This document shows, in pieces, positions 43,350-52,100 of a DNA stretch of 64,000 bases. Made by a program: the position numbers and the translations under genes. Each line of letters opens with the position of its first letter. Positions within the stretch are counted from its first letter, which is position 1. This stretch comes from Psychrobacillus sp042945595 (lineage in GTDB: Bacteria > Bacillota > Bacilli > Bacillales_A > Planococcaceae), in assembly GCF_042945595.1 (NCBI RefSeq), contig NZ_CP168493.1:558001-622000 (forward strand), in the 5' to 3' direction. The notes beneath the pieces are model-generated. The model saw nothing but the letters and a program-made list of their open reading frames with translations, had not been told where the DNA came from and searched no databases.

Positions 43350-44282
43350 ATGTTAGAAGCAGTTGAGCTATCAAAAATGTATAAAAAAGTAAAAGCGGTT
43401 GACAAACTTAGTCTCTATGTAGAAAGAGGGGAGATTGTTGGGTTGCTTGGCCCAAATGGCGCAGGGAAGTCGACGGCGATTGCGATGATTTCTACTCTTA
43501 TTCCATCTACAAATGGGGACGTGAGAATTGATAATAAAAGCGCGTTGCAACATCCAAATGATTTGCGAAAAATACTTGGGGTGGTCCCACAGGAAATTGC
43601 CTTATACGAAGAGCTGACAGCACGTGAAAATTTAAAGTTTTTTGGTCGCATTCATAAGATGCCGAAAGACCAACTAAACGCACGAATTGAAGAAGTACTC
43701 GAGCAAATTGGTTTGCAGGATCAACCCAAAAAGCTTGTGAAACACTATTCAGGAGGGATGAAGCGTCGACTGAACATCGGTGCTGCATTGTTACATGAGC
43801 CTCAATTTCTAATTATGGATGAACCAACAGTTGGTATAGATCCACAATCTAGAAATTATATATTAGAAACAGTGAAGCTTTTGAATAAAGAAAAGAGAAT
43901 GTCCATTTTATATACGAGTCATTATATGGAAGAAGTCGAGTATCTATGTGACCGCATTTATATTATGGATTCTGGTCATATTATCGCTTCTGGAAGTAAA
44001 GATGAGATTAAAAATATTTTATCCTCTGAAAAAACGATTCGTATAAAGCTTGAGCGTACTGTAACAGAGTTTGTTGAAGGGTTAAAACGTGAAACAGTTA
44101 TTTCACAGTTTCAGGAAAAGGGTGAGACGATTGCTGTGACCGTTGCGAAAGATGTGAATTTATTTCCTAAATTATTATCCTTATCTGAGCAAACTGGAGC
44201 TGTATTAGTGAGCGTGGATGTGGATGCGCCAAGTCTAGAGGATGTGTTCCTTCATTTAACCGGAAAAGCACTACGAAACTAA
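43350..44282 (+). CDS. ABC transporter ATP-binding protein (LnrL-like)
   Basis: A 310-residue ABC-2 type ATPase: Walker A LLGPNGAGKST, signature YSGGMKRRLNIGAAL, Walker B FLIMDEPTVGIDP, H-loop YTSHYMEEVE, and a C-terminal accessory domain ending with SLEDVFLHLTGKALRN. Start is ATG 43350 after GGGGGAG. It is followed by two related permeases, the gene order of B. subtilis lnrLMN, which exports linearmycin-like polyene lipids. Confidence 0.9.
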   Translation: MLEAVELSKMYKKVKAVDKLSLYVERGEIVGLLGPNGAGKSTAIAMISTLIPSTNGDVRIDNKSALQHPNDLRKILGVVPQEIALYEELTARENLKFFGRIHKMPKDQLNARIEEVLEQIGLQDQPKKLVKHYSGGMKRRLNIGAALLHEPQFLIMDEPTVGIDPQSRNYILETVKLLNKEKRMSILYTSHYMEEVEYLCDRIYIMDSGHIIASGSKDEIKNILSSEKTIRIKLERTVTEFVEGLKRETVISQFQEKGETIAVTVAKDVNLFPKLLSLSEQTGAVLVSVDVDAPSLEDVFLHLTGKALRN

Positions 44283-44299
44283 GAGGGGAGCGAGTGAAA

Positions 44300-45529
44300 A
44301 TGTTTAATGCTTTTATGAAAAAGCAGTTTCTCTTGTTTCTTCGTTCGCCACAAGAGTTGCTTATTTTATTATTGATGCCGTTTGTTCTTATTAGTATTCT
44401 TGGGTTTGCACTTGGTTCAATAATGGATGGTGACGACGGACCTCCTATGAAGTTGAATGTAGCGATTGTAGAGCACACTAGCGAACAGCAGGAGTTAAGA
44501 GATATTGAAAAGAAGTTTGGAGAAATACCAAATATTAATACGTTATTACCACTTCATATATTAAAAGAACAATTATTTAACAGTGAAGAAGTAAAATCGT
44601 TTGTCACATTGGAAGTAATTAGTCCAGACAAATTAGAGGAAGCCAAAAAAGATGAAGATTATGCTGCTATCATTGAAGTGCCTGAGCATTTTACATTGAA
44701 TACGATCCAAGCAATTTTTCTAGAAAATCAAAAGAAACCCGAACTAATACTGTATTCGAACGAAACAAAAAGTTTATCAGCAAGTGTGGTACAAAGTTTA
44801 ATTGATTCATTTCAACAACAATATTCTAGAATGGTGCTTTTAGGGAAAAATAACTTATTAGTAGAACCGATGAATGTGGATATTATTTCTAATACTCAAA
44901 CCATCGATAACCATAAACCTGTGGGTGCAAGTGCGTATTACACAATTGGTATGAGTGTTATGTTTGTATTATTTGCTGCCGCTAAAGCATCTACAATGGC
45001 TTATGGTGAAAAGCAATTATATTTATTTGACCGAATTTTACTTGCAAATGTATCACGCTGGACTTATTTATTAAGTGTTTTTGCATCGACAGTGGTGGTA
45101 GTAATTGCACAGCTAATGATTTTGTTTAGTGGGGCATACTTAGTTTATGGGGTAAAATTCCCGTCATTTTCGATATTTTTGCTAATAACGTTAATGCTTA
45201 GCTTAGTTATCGGGGCAGTTGCTACTTTGTTAACTTCTATTAACTATCGTGTAGGGTCGTTGAATGCTTCTAGATTATTTCAATCTATGTTTGCTTCGAT
45301 GCTTGCATTTTTAGGGGGAAGTTTTTTTCAAGTGAGTGGCTTCTCAGACTTCTTTAATATCGCTGGAAATCTTACGCCAAATGGCGCTGCGATGACTGCC
45401 TATTTAAAATTAATGCAAGGGGATAGTTTGAAAGAAATAAGTAGTCATTTATATGTACTAGCAATCTTAACAGTTGTTTTATTGAGCATTTCCATATCGC
45501 TATTTCCAAAAAAGGGGGGAGTAGCATGA
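44300..45529 (+). CDS. ABC-2 permease (LnrM-like)
   Basis: A 409-residue permease: one N-terminal helix, a large extracellular domain (about 45-220) and a C-terminal bundle of five or six helices (from HKPVGASAYYTIGMSVMFVLF). The ABC-2 membrane-family segment EKQLYLFDRILLANVSRWTYLL contains the coupling helix. Start ATG 44300 follows GAGGGGAG by 9 bases. It pairs with the permease at 45526 as a heterodimer. Confidence 0.87.
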   Translation: MFNAFMKKQFLLFLRSPQELLILLLMPFVLISILGFALGSIMDGDDGPPMKLNVAIVEHTSEQQELRDIEKKFGEIPNINTLLPLHILKEQLFNSEEVKSFVTLEVISPDKLEEAKKDEDYAAIIEVPEHFTLNTIQAIFLENQKKPELILYSNETKSLSASVVQSLIDSFQQQYSRMVLLGKNNLLVEPMNVDIISNTQTIDNHKPVGASAYYTIGMSVMFVLFAAAKASTMAYGEKQLYLFDRILLANVSRWTYLLSVFASTVVVVIAQLMILFSGAYLVYGVKFPSFSIFLLITLMLSLVIGAVATLLTSINYRVGSLNASRLFQSMFASMLAFLGGSFFQVSGFSDFFNIAGNLTPNGAAMTAYLKLMQGDSLKEISSHLYVLAILTVVLLSISISLFPKKGGVA

Positions 45530-46617
45530 TTGGTATTATCTTAGCAAAAATACAATTGTTTTTTAGGAAACCAGCAACATTTATTATTATGACTGTTACT
45601 AGTATAATTTTTGCCTATACTGTCGGGCTAAGTGGACAGGGAAAGATTGAAGTACCAGTGTATACAAAGCTTACTAACACAGAGGAACTATTAAAGCATC
45701 TTAATGAATCGGAAAGTTTTTCGTTTGTAAAAAGTACAAAAGAAGATGCGGAAAATGAAGTAAGAGAAGGGCGAGCTGTCGCAGCAGTGGAGCTATTAGA
45801 AAAAGGATTTACAATCATTCACTCCTCGGATGAAACGAGTATACCACCGATCAACAACGAACTTAGACTTGTATATGCAAAAATGCTACAGGATGAAAGT
45901 GTATTAGCACAAACAAACGAACCGGACAAAGTAGAAGCACTGTTAAAGCAAGCGGAAGAAAGCCCACTCTTTAATGTGAAATACTCCAACTTTAAAAATG
46001 ATAAAGAAAAAATTTATGATAATAGGTTGCATACTATTTTCGGTTTTTCTCTCTTTTTCGTTATTTATACAATAGGAAGTAATGTATACCCTATTATGGA
46101 GGAAAAACAAAACCGTATTTGGGATCGACTAATATTGTCTTCAGTTTACAAATGGGAAATGTACGCAGGTAATTTATTTTTTAGTTTTATAATTGGTTAT
46201 GCACAAATACTCCTTATTTTTTGTACATTTCGTTATATCGCAGGAGTGGATTTTTATGGCGGCTTTACGAAAACACTCGTTGTTTTAATTCCATACGTTA
46301 TTGCCATTGTAGCAGTTTGCATGTTACTAGCATCTTTAGCTGGAACACCAAGAAAGTATATGTCCTATTTGACAATCATAGCAACACCACTTGCAATGCT
46401 AGGTGGAGCTTATTGGCCACTTGATATTGTAACCTCCAAAGTAATGTTATTTTTAGCAAAAATTACACCTGTAAATTATGGCATGCAGCTGCTTAATGGA
46501 GCTACCGTGAATGGCTATACTTATGGTGAACTACTTGAGCCAATGAGTATCTTACTCCTAATGGCGGTTATTATGATGGGTATTGGTATAAATATAATAG
46601 AAAAACGAAATACTTAG
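45526..46617 (+). CDS. ABC-2 permease (LnrN-like)
   Basis: A 363-residue permease with the same plan as its upstream neighbour: N-terminal helix, extracellular part (about 40-165), C-terminal helices, and EEKQNRIWDRLILSSVYKWEMY as the coupling segment. The start overlaps the previous stop by 4 bases. It ends the operon, followed by a hairpin near 46625-46660. Confidence 0.87.
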   Translation: MIGIILAKIQLFFRKPATFIIMTVTSIIFAYTVGLSGQGKIEVPVYTKLTNTEELLKHLNESESFSFVKSTKEDAENEVREGRAVAAVELLEKGFTIIHSSDETSIPPINNELRLVYAKMLQDESVLAQTNEPDKVEALLKQAEESPLFNVKYSNFKNDKEKIYDNRLHTIFGFSLFFVIYTIGSNVYPIMEEKQNRIWDRLILSSVYKWEMYAGNLFFSFIIGYAQILLIFCTFRYIAGVDFYGGFTKTLVVLIPYVIAIVAVCMLLASLAGTPRKYMSYLTIIATPLAMLGGAYWPLDIVTSKVMLFLAKITPVNYGMQLLNGATVNGYTYGELLEPMSILLLMAVIMMGIGINIIEKRNT

Positions 46618-46624
46618 ATAAGAA

Positions 46625-46662
46625 AGTGGTTTGAAAAGTAATTTTCAAGCTGCTTTTTTATT
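46625..46662 (+). terminator. Terminator after ABC permease genes
   Basis: Arms around TTTGAAAA and TTTTCAA with additional flanking pairs, followed by GCTGCTTTTTTATTT. Confidence 0.5.
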
Positions 46663-46740
46663 TGTTAAATAATTTATGCTTTCTCATTTTTATTACTATG
46701 GTAGTATTATTTGAGATTCGTTTGTTATGGAGGGTTTTAT

Positions 46741-48039
46741 TTGGTTTCTACAATTACGGCAATCATTATTTTCGTTATTACGCTCGCTCTTGTTATTTTA
46801 CAGCCGAGAAATTTATCAATTGGCTGGTCAGCATGTGGAGGAGCAGTAATTGTTCTATTAGTTGGAGTAGTCGATTTCCATGATGTGCTTGATGTTACGA
46901 GCATCGTGTGGAATGCGACACTAGCGTTTATTGGGATCATTATTATTTCACTTATTTTAGATGAAATTGGATTTTTTGAATGGTCGGCGCTCCATGTGGC
47001 TCGAGCTGCAAAAGGAAATGGCGTTCGTATGTTTATCTATGTATCCATTCTTGGAGCAATGGTCTCAGCATTGTTTGCGAACGACGGAGCAGCACTTATT
47101 TTGACGCCAATTGTACTTGCGATGGTTCGTAATTTGAAATTCAATGAAAAAATGGTGTTTCCATTTATTATAGCGAGTGGTTTTATTGCGGATACGACTT
47201 CACTTCCATTCATCGTGAGTAACTTGGTAAATATCGTATCTGCTGATTTCTTTGGGATTGGGTTTGTAGAGTATGCATCTCGAATGATTATACCCAATCT
47301 TTTTTCATTAGTTTCAAGTATTCTTGTTTTGTTGTTATTTTTCCGTAAAAGTATACCGAAAGATTATGATACTGCCGACTTAAAACGTCCAATGGATGCA
47401 GTAAGAGATATTAAAATGTTCAAGCTGTCCTGGTTTGTGTTAGTAATTTTACTCGTTGGGTACTTTTCTAGTGAATTTTTTGGAATTCCAGTTTCGTTTA
47501 TAGTTGGGATAATCGCCATTTTCTTTTTAGTTATGGCAAGAAGAAGTCCATCTATAGAAACCGAAAAGATAGTAAAAGGGGCACCTTGGAATATTGTTTT
47601 TTTCTCCATTGGCATGTATGTCGTTGTATACGGACTTCAAAATGTGGGACTAACATCTGTTTTGGCAAAGGCTATCCAAGTTGCAGCCAATCAAGGCTTA
47701 TTCGTAGGAACGATGGCAATGGGCTTTATCGCAGCCATTTTATCTTCTGTCATGAACAATCTGCCTACAGTTATGATTGATGCATTAGCTATTGCAGAAA
47801 CCTCCACAACGGGTACAATGCGTGAAGCATTAATTTACGCTAACGTTATCGGTTCTGATCTAGGACCTAAAATTACGCCAATTGGGTCACTTGCAACATT
47901 ATTGTGGTTGCATGTGTTGTCTCATAAAGGGGTTAAAGTATCATGGGATAGCTATTTTAAGGTAGGAATAGTGCTAACAATTCCTACACTTTTCATTACG
48001 TTACTTGGTCTTTATATATGGTTGTTGATTGTTTCGTAA
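46741..48039 (+). CDS. arsB: ArsB-type arsenite efflux transporter
   Basis: A 432-residue membrane protein with about 11-12 helices, matching ArsB: LFANDGAALILTPIVLAMVRNL, SGFIADTTSLPFIVSNLVNIVSADFF and MNNLPTVMIDALAI (the second half-repeat) are the family's ion-pathway motifs. It expels arsenite by an ion gradient. TTG start, 6 bases after GGAGGG. No arsR or arsC gene is adjacent, so it may be constitutive or regulated from elsewhere. Confidence 0.88.
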   Translation: MVSTITAIIIFVITLALVILQPRNLSIGWSACGGAVIVLLVGVVDFHDVLDVTSIVWNATLAFIGIIIISLILDEIGFFEWSALHVARAAKGNGVRMFIYVSILGAMVSALFANDGAALILTPIVLAMVRNLKFNEKMVFPFIIASGFIADTTSLPFIVSNLVNIVSADFFGIGFVEYASRMIIPNLFSLVSSILVLLLFFRKSIPKDYDTADLKRPMDAVRDIKMFKLSWFVLVILLVGYFSSEFFGIPVSFIVGIIAIFFLVMARRSPSIETEKIVKGAPWNIVFFSIGMYVVVYGLQNVGLTSVLAKAIQVAANQGLFVGTMAMGFIAAILSSVMNNLPTVMIDALAIAETSTTGTMREALIYANVIGSDLGPKITPIGSLATLLWLHVLSHKGVKVSWDSYFKVGIVLTIPTLFITLLGLYIWLLIVS

Positions 48040-48114
48040 TAAAACCTGATGCTGAAACAAAACAATATTAAGTTGTCTGGAATAATTATAATCTTTTCGA
48101 ATTCTATTAGTTTA

Positions 48115-48151
48115 AACCAACTTGATTGAAAGAATCAAATTGGTTTTTTTT
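48115..48151 (+). terminator. Terminator after arsB
   Basis: AACCAACTTGATT and AATCAAATTGGTT arms followed by a run of T residues. Confidence 0.85.
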
Positions 48152-48333
48152 ATAGGCTATGTTAAAGAAAAAGGTTGACTTTTCGTAAAATGGTATGGTG
48201 ACACCTACTCTACATATGAATAAAATAGTATCCTAAAATTGGATATTTATGTTAAAGTGAGAATAGGTTTGTGAAGGTTTACACTTAAAATTACGACGCA
48301 GGATAGTTGAAGAATCTTAAAAGGAGGAATTTA

Positions 48334-48756
48334 ATGATTAAAAGAAAAATATTGGCGTTTATTTGGACAACCATAATATCTGCACCTATTATTGGTTTGT
48401 TTTTTATGCTTATAGAAGGGAGTACAATACGGGATGTACCTTCGTTAATAGCCTTTACTAGTATGTATGCAATTCCTGTTACTCTTTTATTTGGGGTTCC
48501 TGTATCAATTCTCTCGGATAAGATGAACAATCATTTTGATGGAAATAAACGAGTATTCTTTTCATTAATTGTTCATTTAATTTTTGGTACCAGTTTTGTA
48601 GTCTTATTTATGTTGATTCTTGATTCGAGGTTTATTTTGACAGATTTTAATGGTTTTGATTCATATTTCGTAGTTGCATCTACTCTTATCTCATTCATTG
48701 GATGGGGAATGGACGAGATTTTAAGAATATATTTTAGGGGAAATCAAAAGACATAA
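48334..48756 (+). CDS. Hypothetical four-helix membrane protein
   Basis: A 140-residue protein with four predicted membrane helices (about 8-28, 38-58, 74-94, 108-125) and basic ends (MIKRKI, RIYFRGNQKT). I do not recognise the family. ATG at 48334 follows AAAAGGAGG; the in-frame TTG at 48307 lies before that site. It stands alone between intergenic spaces. Confidence 0.65.
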   Translation: MIKRKILAFIWTTIISAPIIGLFFMLIEGSTIRDVPSLIAFTSMYAIPVTLLFGVPVSILSDKMNNHFDGNKRVFFSLIVHLIFGTSFVVLFMLILDSRFILTDFNGFDSYFVVASTLISFIGWGMDEILRIYFRGNQKT

Positions 48757-48894
48757 TTGTGATAAGAGTAATTTAGAGGTTATTTAACTAACGATGGCTT
48801 TAGTGAAAGATCATTGGGTTGATTAGGAAGCACATTTTTCTATGAATTAAAGCAGCATGTTAATTAAATATTTTTTTTTCCAACTGCATACAAT

Positions 48895-48908
48895 AGAACG
48901 CACGTTCG
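48895..48908. promoter_or_regulatory. SOS/LexA-like box
   Basis: AGAACGCACGTTCG agrees with the Bacillus LexA consensus CGAAC-N4-GTTC at the central positions and differs at the first and last base. It lies 42 bp before the serine hydrolase start. Confidence 0.45.
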
Positions 48909-48949
48909 TGTTATGATTTTATTGAAAACACTATTGTAGGGGGATAAAT

Positions 48950-49990
48950 ATGAATTTAAAAAATATCAACATCGAAGAACAAATGAAACATTATAATGTC
49001 CTAGGTATAAGTATTGCATTGCTTGAGAACGGACAAATTAGCGGAACAGAAAATTACGGTTTACTAGAGGTAGAAAGCGATAGAAAAGTAAATGAAAATT
49101 CTATTTTTAGTTCGTGTTCAATTAGCAAGTTCTTAACAGGAATGATTGCAATAAAGCTAGTAGAGGAGGGGCTTCTTGATTTAGATGAGGATATAAATAC
49201 AAGACTTGTATCGTGGAAAGTACCAGAAAATGAATTCACTAAAAATAAAAGCGTTACATTGAGAAACTTACTTAGTCATCAATCTGGAATTAAAGATCCC
49301 GAAGGTAGTTTTTCTGAACTAAATTCAAAAATAGGGGTTCCTTCGATGGTTGAATTATTAGAGGGAAAAACTCCTTATTGTAAAGCTCCTATTAAAGTAA
49401 AGTGTGAACCAGAGAGTGAATTTGACTATTCAGATGCAGGTTTTTGTATTGTTCAGCAACTAATTGAAGATGTAACTGAAAAGCCATTTTATCAAGTGGT
49501 GAATGAGTTAATATTTAAGCCATTAAGAATGAAAAATAGCCATTTAAATACAACAACAATGTTAGAGATGGATAAAAAAGAATTCTCTTGTGGTCATAAT
49601 AAAAACGGGGAATTGGTAGATGGAAAGTATCCTATATATCCTTACCCAGCAGCTTCTGGATTATGGACAACTTCTTTAGATTTAGCTCGATTAGTTCTTG
49701 AGCTACTGAATGCTCTAAAAGGAGAAAGTAAAATTGGCATTTCAGAAAGATTAGCAAAAGAAATGATAACACCTCAAAAAGGTAAGAGTTGGACTGGATT
49801 AGGTGTGTTTCTTGAAGGCTCTGAAAGAAAATTAGAAATTACATCACTCGGTTGGGGAGTAGGCTTTCAATGTATGATGGTAGCATTTTCAAACATAGAA
49901 AAAGCGGCAGTTATCATGACGAATGCAGAATTAGGTGTTCATCAAATGGAAGGGATTATAGGAGATATATATAAATCAATTATGTCATAA
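48950..49990 (+). CDS. Serine hydrolase, beta-lactamase class C-like
   Basis: A 346-residue beta-lactamase/DD-peptidase-fold hydrolase: nucleophile motif S57-I-S-K60 in SIFSSCSISKFLTGM, the second motif FDYSDAGF (Tyr-Ser-Asp instead of Tyr-x-Asn), and GWGVGFQ in place of the KTG box. LRNLLSHQSGI is typical. No signal peptide, so probably a cytoplasmic esterase or peptidase and not a resistance enzyme. A possible SOS box lies upstream. Confidence 0.85.
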   Translation: MNLKNINIEEQMKHYNVLGISIALLENGQISGTENYGLLEVESDRKVNENSIFSSCSISKFLTGMIAIKLVEEGLLDLDEDINTRLVSWKVPENEFTKNKSVTLRNLLSHQSGIKDPEGSFSELNSKIGVPSMVELLEGKTPYCKAPIKVKCEPESEFDYSDAGFCIVQQLIEDVTEKPFYQVVNELIFKPLRMKNSHLNTTTMLEMDKKEFSCGHNKNGELVDGKYPIYPYPAASGLWTTSLDLARLVLELLNALKGESKIGISERLAKEMITPQKGKSWTGLGVFLEGSERKLEITSLGWGVGFQCMMVAFSNIEKAAVIMTNAELGVHQMEGIIGDIYKSIMS

Positions 49991-50018
49991 AAAGCGTTAT
50001 TTTAAGGGGGAGAGGAAG

Positions 50019-50417
50019 ATGCAAATAGCTTTAGCGAATCCAACTCATATATCTGAAGTTGTGGATTTCTTCAACGAAAATTTAGATCGTAATAGCAGTG
50101 CAATTTATTCTGATGAGTTTTTATGTCCTCTTGGAATTAAAGCAGCCATAAGAAGAAAACAAATGATAGTGGCAACAGTAGAAGGACAAGTAGTAGGAGC
50201 ATTTCGGTTTTACCGAAAAAAAACACAAAACAAAATTTCTTTGTCTCAATTTGCGATAAGCGGGGTTTATCGTGGTCAAGGGTTGTTAAAAAAGATGTTA
50301 AATACGATAAATGATTTACCTATTGTTGCAATATGTCCGACTGATTCCAATTTTAATGAATATTATTATAAATCAGGTTGGAATTTACAAGAACAAAGTG
50401 ACGAGTTCAAAATCTAG
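50019..50417 (+). CDS. GNAT family N-acetyltransferase (short)
   Basis: A 132-residue GNAT-like protein: IVATVEGQVVGAFRFYRK is the central strand pair, SGVYRGQGLLKKMLNTI the acetyl-CoA loop (GQGLLK where R/Q-x-x-G-x-G/A is expected) and NEYYYKSGWNLQE the C-terminal strand region. It follows the serine hydrolase by 28 bp with AGGGGGAGAGG, so it may be cotranscribed. Substrate unknown. Confidence 0.7.
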   Translation: MQIALANPTHISEVVDFFNENLDRNSSAIYSDEFLCPLGIKAAIRRKQMIVATVEGQVVGAFRFYRKKTQNKISLSQFAISGVYRGQGLLKKMLNTINDLPIVAICPTDSNFNEYYYKSGWNLQEQSDEFKI

Positions 50418-50558
50418 GTTTTTAGTAACTTTAATTAAGTTTTGTGAACTTTTTCACTTAAACTAACGTAGGCTTTAGTAAAAAAACGGACATCAAAATC
50501 AACCAATAACTTTAACATAGCCTTCTTAAATAACGCTCTAGGTTTGTTGAAAATGAAA

Positions 50559-50586
50559 TTGACAGGGCTTGTAGTAAGGATAAAAT
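50559..50586 (+). promoter_or_regulatory. Promoter just before a start codon
   Basis: TTGACA, 16 bases, then TAAAAT ends 7 bases before the ATG at 50594. Transcription would begin almost at the start codon, giving a leaderless mRNA. Confidence 0.6.
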
Positions 50587-50593
50587 ACGAAAA

Positions 50594-51076
50594 ATGGAAT
50601 TATATAAATTTAACACACTTGATACGGAAGAAATTGTTTCTTTGTTTTATGAAACGGTCCATTCAGTAAATTCCAAAGATTATTCACAATCCGAATTAGA
50701 TGCTTGGGCACCGAGAAACGAAAAAGAGTTCAAAGTGAAATCATGGAAAGAATCTTTGGGTCAAAATATAACATATGTTGCTAAAGTGAATAATAAAATT
50801 GTAGGTTTCAGCGATTTAACACAGAGTAGGCAACTAGATAGATTGTATGTACATAAAGAATATCAAGGGAAAGGTATAGCTACAGCTTTAGTTGATATGC
50901 TTGAATCTCAGGCCAAGAAATTAAATCTTTTAGAAATTGATACGGAACCTAGTATTACGGCTAAACCATTTTTTGAACAGCGAGGGTATAAAGTAATTTG
51001 TACACAAATTGTGGAACGGATAGGTGTCAATTTAACTAATTATCAAATGATAAAAAAGGTAAGATTCTTGGATTAA
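50594..51076 (+). CDS. GNAT family N-acetyltransferase
   Basis: A 160-residue GNAT enzyme with YVAKVNNKIVGFSDLT, then LDRLYVHKEYQGKGIATALVDMLE (the Q-x-x-G-x-A acetyl-CoA loop) and TAKPFFEQRGYKVI. It resembles the YafP-like group. No ribosome site precedes the ATG and a consensus promoter ends 7 bases upstream, so translation is probably leaderless. Confidence 0.85.
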   Translation: MELYKFNTLDTEEIVSLFYETVHSVNSKDYSQSELDAWAPRNEKEFKVKSWKESLGQNITYVAKVNNKIVGFSDLTQSRQLDRLYVHKEYQGKGIATALVDMLESQAKKLNLLEIDTEPSITAKPFFEQRGYKVICTQIVERIGVNLTNYQMIKKVRFLD

Positions 51077-51218
51077 CTAAAACTGATTAGCTAGTAGGAC
51101 TGAATCCATGCCTGCGTAAAGTCCGCCATAGCGGAAATCAACGGTATTTCTAAGTTACTCTTCTTAAAAGGATAAGGCTATAAATAACTGGTAATTTGAA
51201 TCTATACTCCTAAGTCAG

Positions 51219-51398
51219 TTAAGGTATGTCTTTTTGATTTTCTGTTTCTGATTCTGTTAATAACTTACAAAGGTAGCCAACGATGTATTCTCTTCGTGTC
51301 ATTTCTTCAATGTCATTATTATGTATAAGATCATGGATGCCTTTATTAATAACTTTCCATAAAATTGTATCCTCAAATTGTTTATATGGATGCGACAT
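51219..51398 (-). CDS. Small hypothetical cytoplasmic protein
   Basis: A 59-residue protein starting MSHPYKQFEDTILWKVINKG and containing TRREYIVGYLCKLL. The W-x-(x)-I-x-K-G-I-x-D-L and REY-I-GYL-KLL pattern recalls a widespread small family of unknown function. Start at 51398 chosen because AGGAGGGG lies about 12 bases upstream; a longer frame up to 51521 overlaps the upstream gene. It probably forms an operon with the membrane protein gene before it. Confidence 0.5.
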   Translation of the reverse strand: MSHPYKQFEDTILWKVINKGIHDLIHNNDIEEMTRREYIVGYLCKLLTESETENQKDIP

Positions 51399-51429
51399 AG
51401 TTGATAGATCCCCTCCTAATTCTTCCATA

Positions 51430-51738
51430 TTATTTATTTCTTTTTTTATTAATCTGCCCTGTCTTGAAGCAACACACTTTATTCTTAAACCATTTTTCAT
51501 AAAAAGATATGAAAATGGCACAAATAATAGCTGCTCTTAAAAATGAAAATACATAGAAGAATGGGGAACTAACCATACCAAATGCTACCTCGTTTTGAAG
51601 CATGTCTACATTATTCCAGGCACTTGAAATATCTGGAGTATAGTATTTTGTTTTTAAATAACCATCCAATACCGTGTAAACTATATAAATCAAATGAATT
51701 AATAATGAACCAAAAATTGCTTGAAGAATTATCTTCAT
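51430..51738 (-). CDS. Hypothetical two-helix membrane protein
   Basis: A 102-residue protein with hydrophobic helices at about 5-25 and 60-80 and a basic C-terminus (GQINKKRNK). Ribosome site GGAGGGAC before the ATG. I do not recognise the family. The downstream small gene on the same strand begins 31 bp after its stop. Confidence 0.55.
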   Translation of the reverse strand: MKIILQAIFGSLLIHLIYIVYTVLDGYLKTKYYTPDISSAWNNVDMLQNEVAFGMVSSPFFYVFSFLRAAIICAIFISFYEKWFKNKVCCFKTGQINKKRNK

Positions 51739-51798
51739 TTAAACAGTCCCTCCTCGACTTTACTTCTCATTAAAGCAAAACCTCTTTTCGTCAGCACT

Positions 51799-51981
51799 CT
51801 ATATTTTAACTCGGAAAAGATTGTAAAGATACTTACCAAAACGTGTACGGTAATTGAATCGGTTACTTGTTAACAGTCCACCGAACAATAGATACATACC
51901 ATGTGCCCAACACATAAAGAACATATTAAAATCTCGAAAAAGAGAACAAGGTGCAATTACATAACGAACGATAATATTTAA
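51799..51981 (-). pseudogene. Possible 3' fragment of a membrane protein gene
   Basis: Sixty codons open on the minus strand between an in-frame TAG (51982-51984) and a TAG stop (51799-51801). The translation looks protein-like (FMCWAHGMYLLFGGLLTSN, then RFNYRTRFGKYLYNLFRVKI), with aromatic and basic residues as at the end of a membrane protein. No start with a ribosome site is visible, so it is probably a gene remnant. Family not recognised. Confidence 0.35.
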
Positions 51982-52059
51982 CTACATATCAATGTTTCCT
52001 TATATTAGCTAGACTAAATAGTAGAAAAGGATTCTACCAACCAATATTTAGTAGAGATA

Positions 52060-52091
52060 AATAAAAACCGATTCTCCAAAAAGAATCGGCT
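52060..52091 (-). terminator. Terminator of topoisomerase gene
   Basis: On the minus strand, GCCGATTC and GAATCGG arms are followed by TTTTTATTT. Confidence 0.8.
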
Positions 52092-52100
52092 TAAGTAAAA

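Larger units (their letters stand above)
51739..52100. other. Intergenic stretch with gene fragment
   Basis: About 360 bp containing the protein-like fragment at 51799-51981 and the topoisomerase terminator. Otherwise nothing recognisable. Confidence 0.5.
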
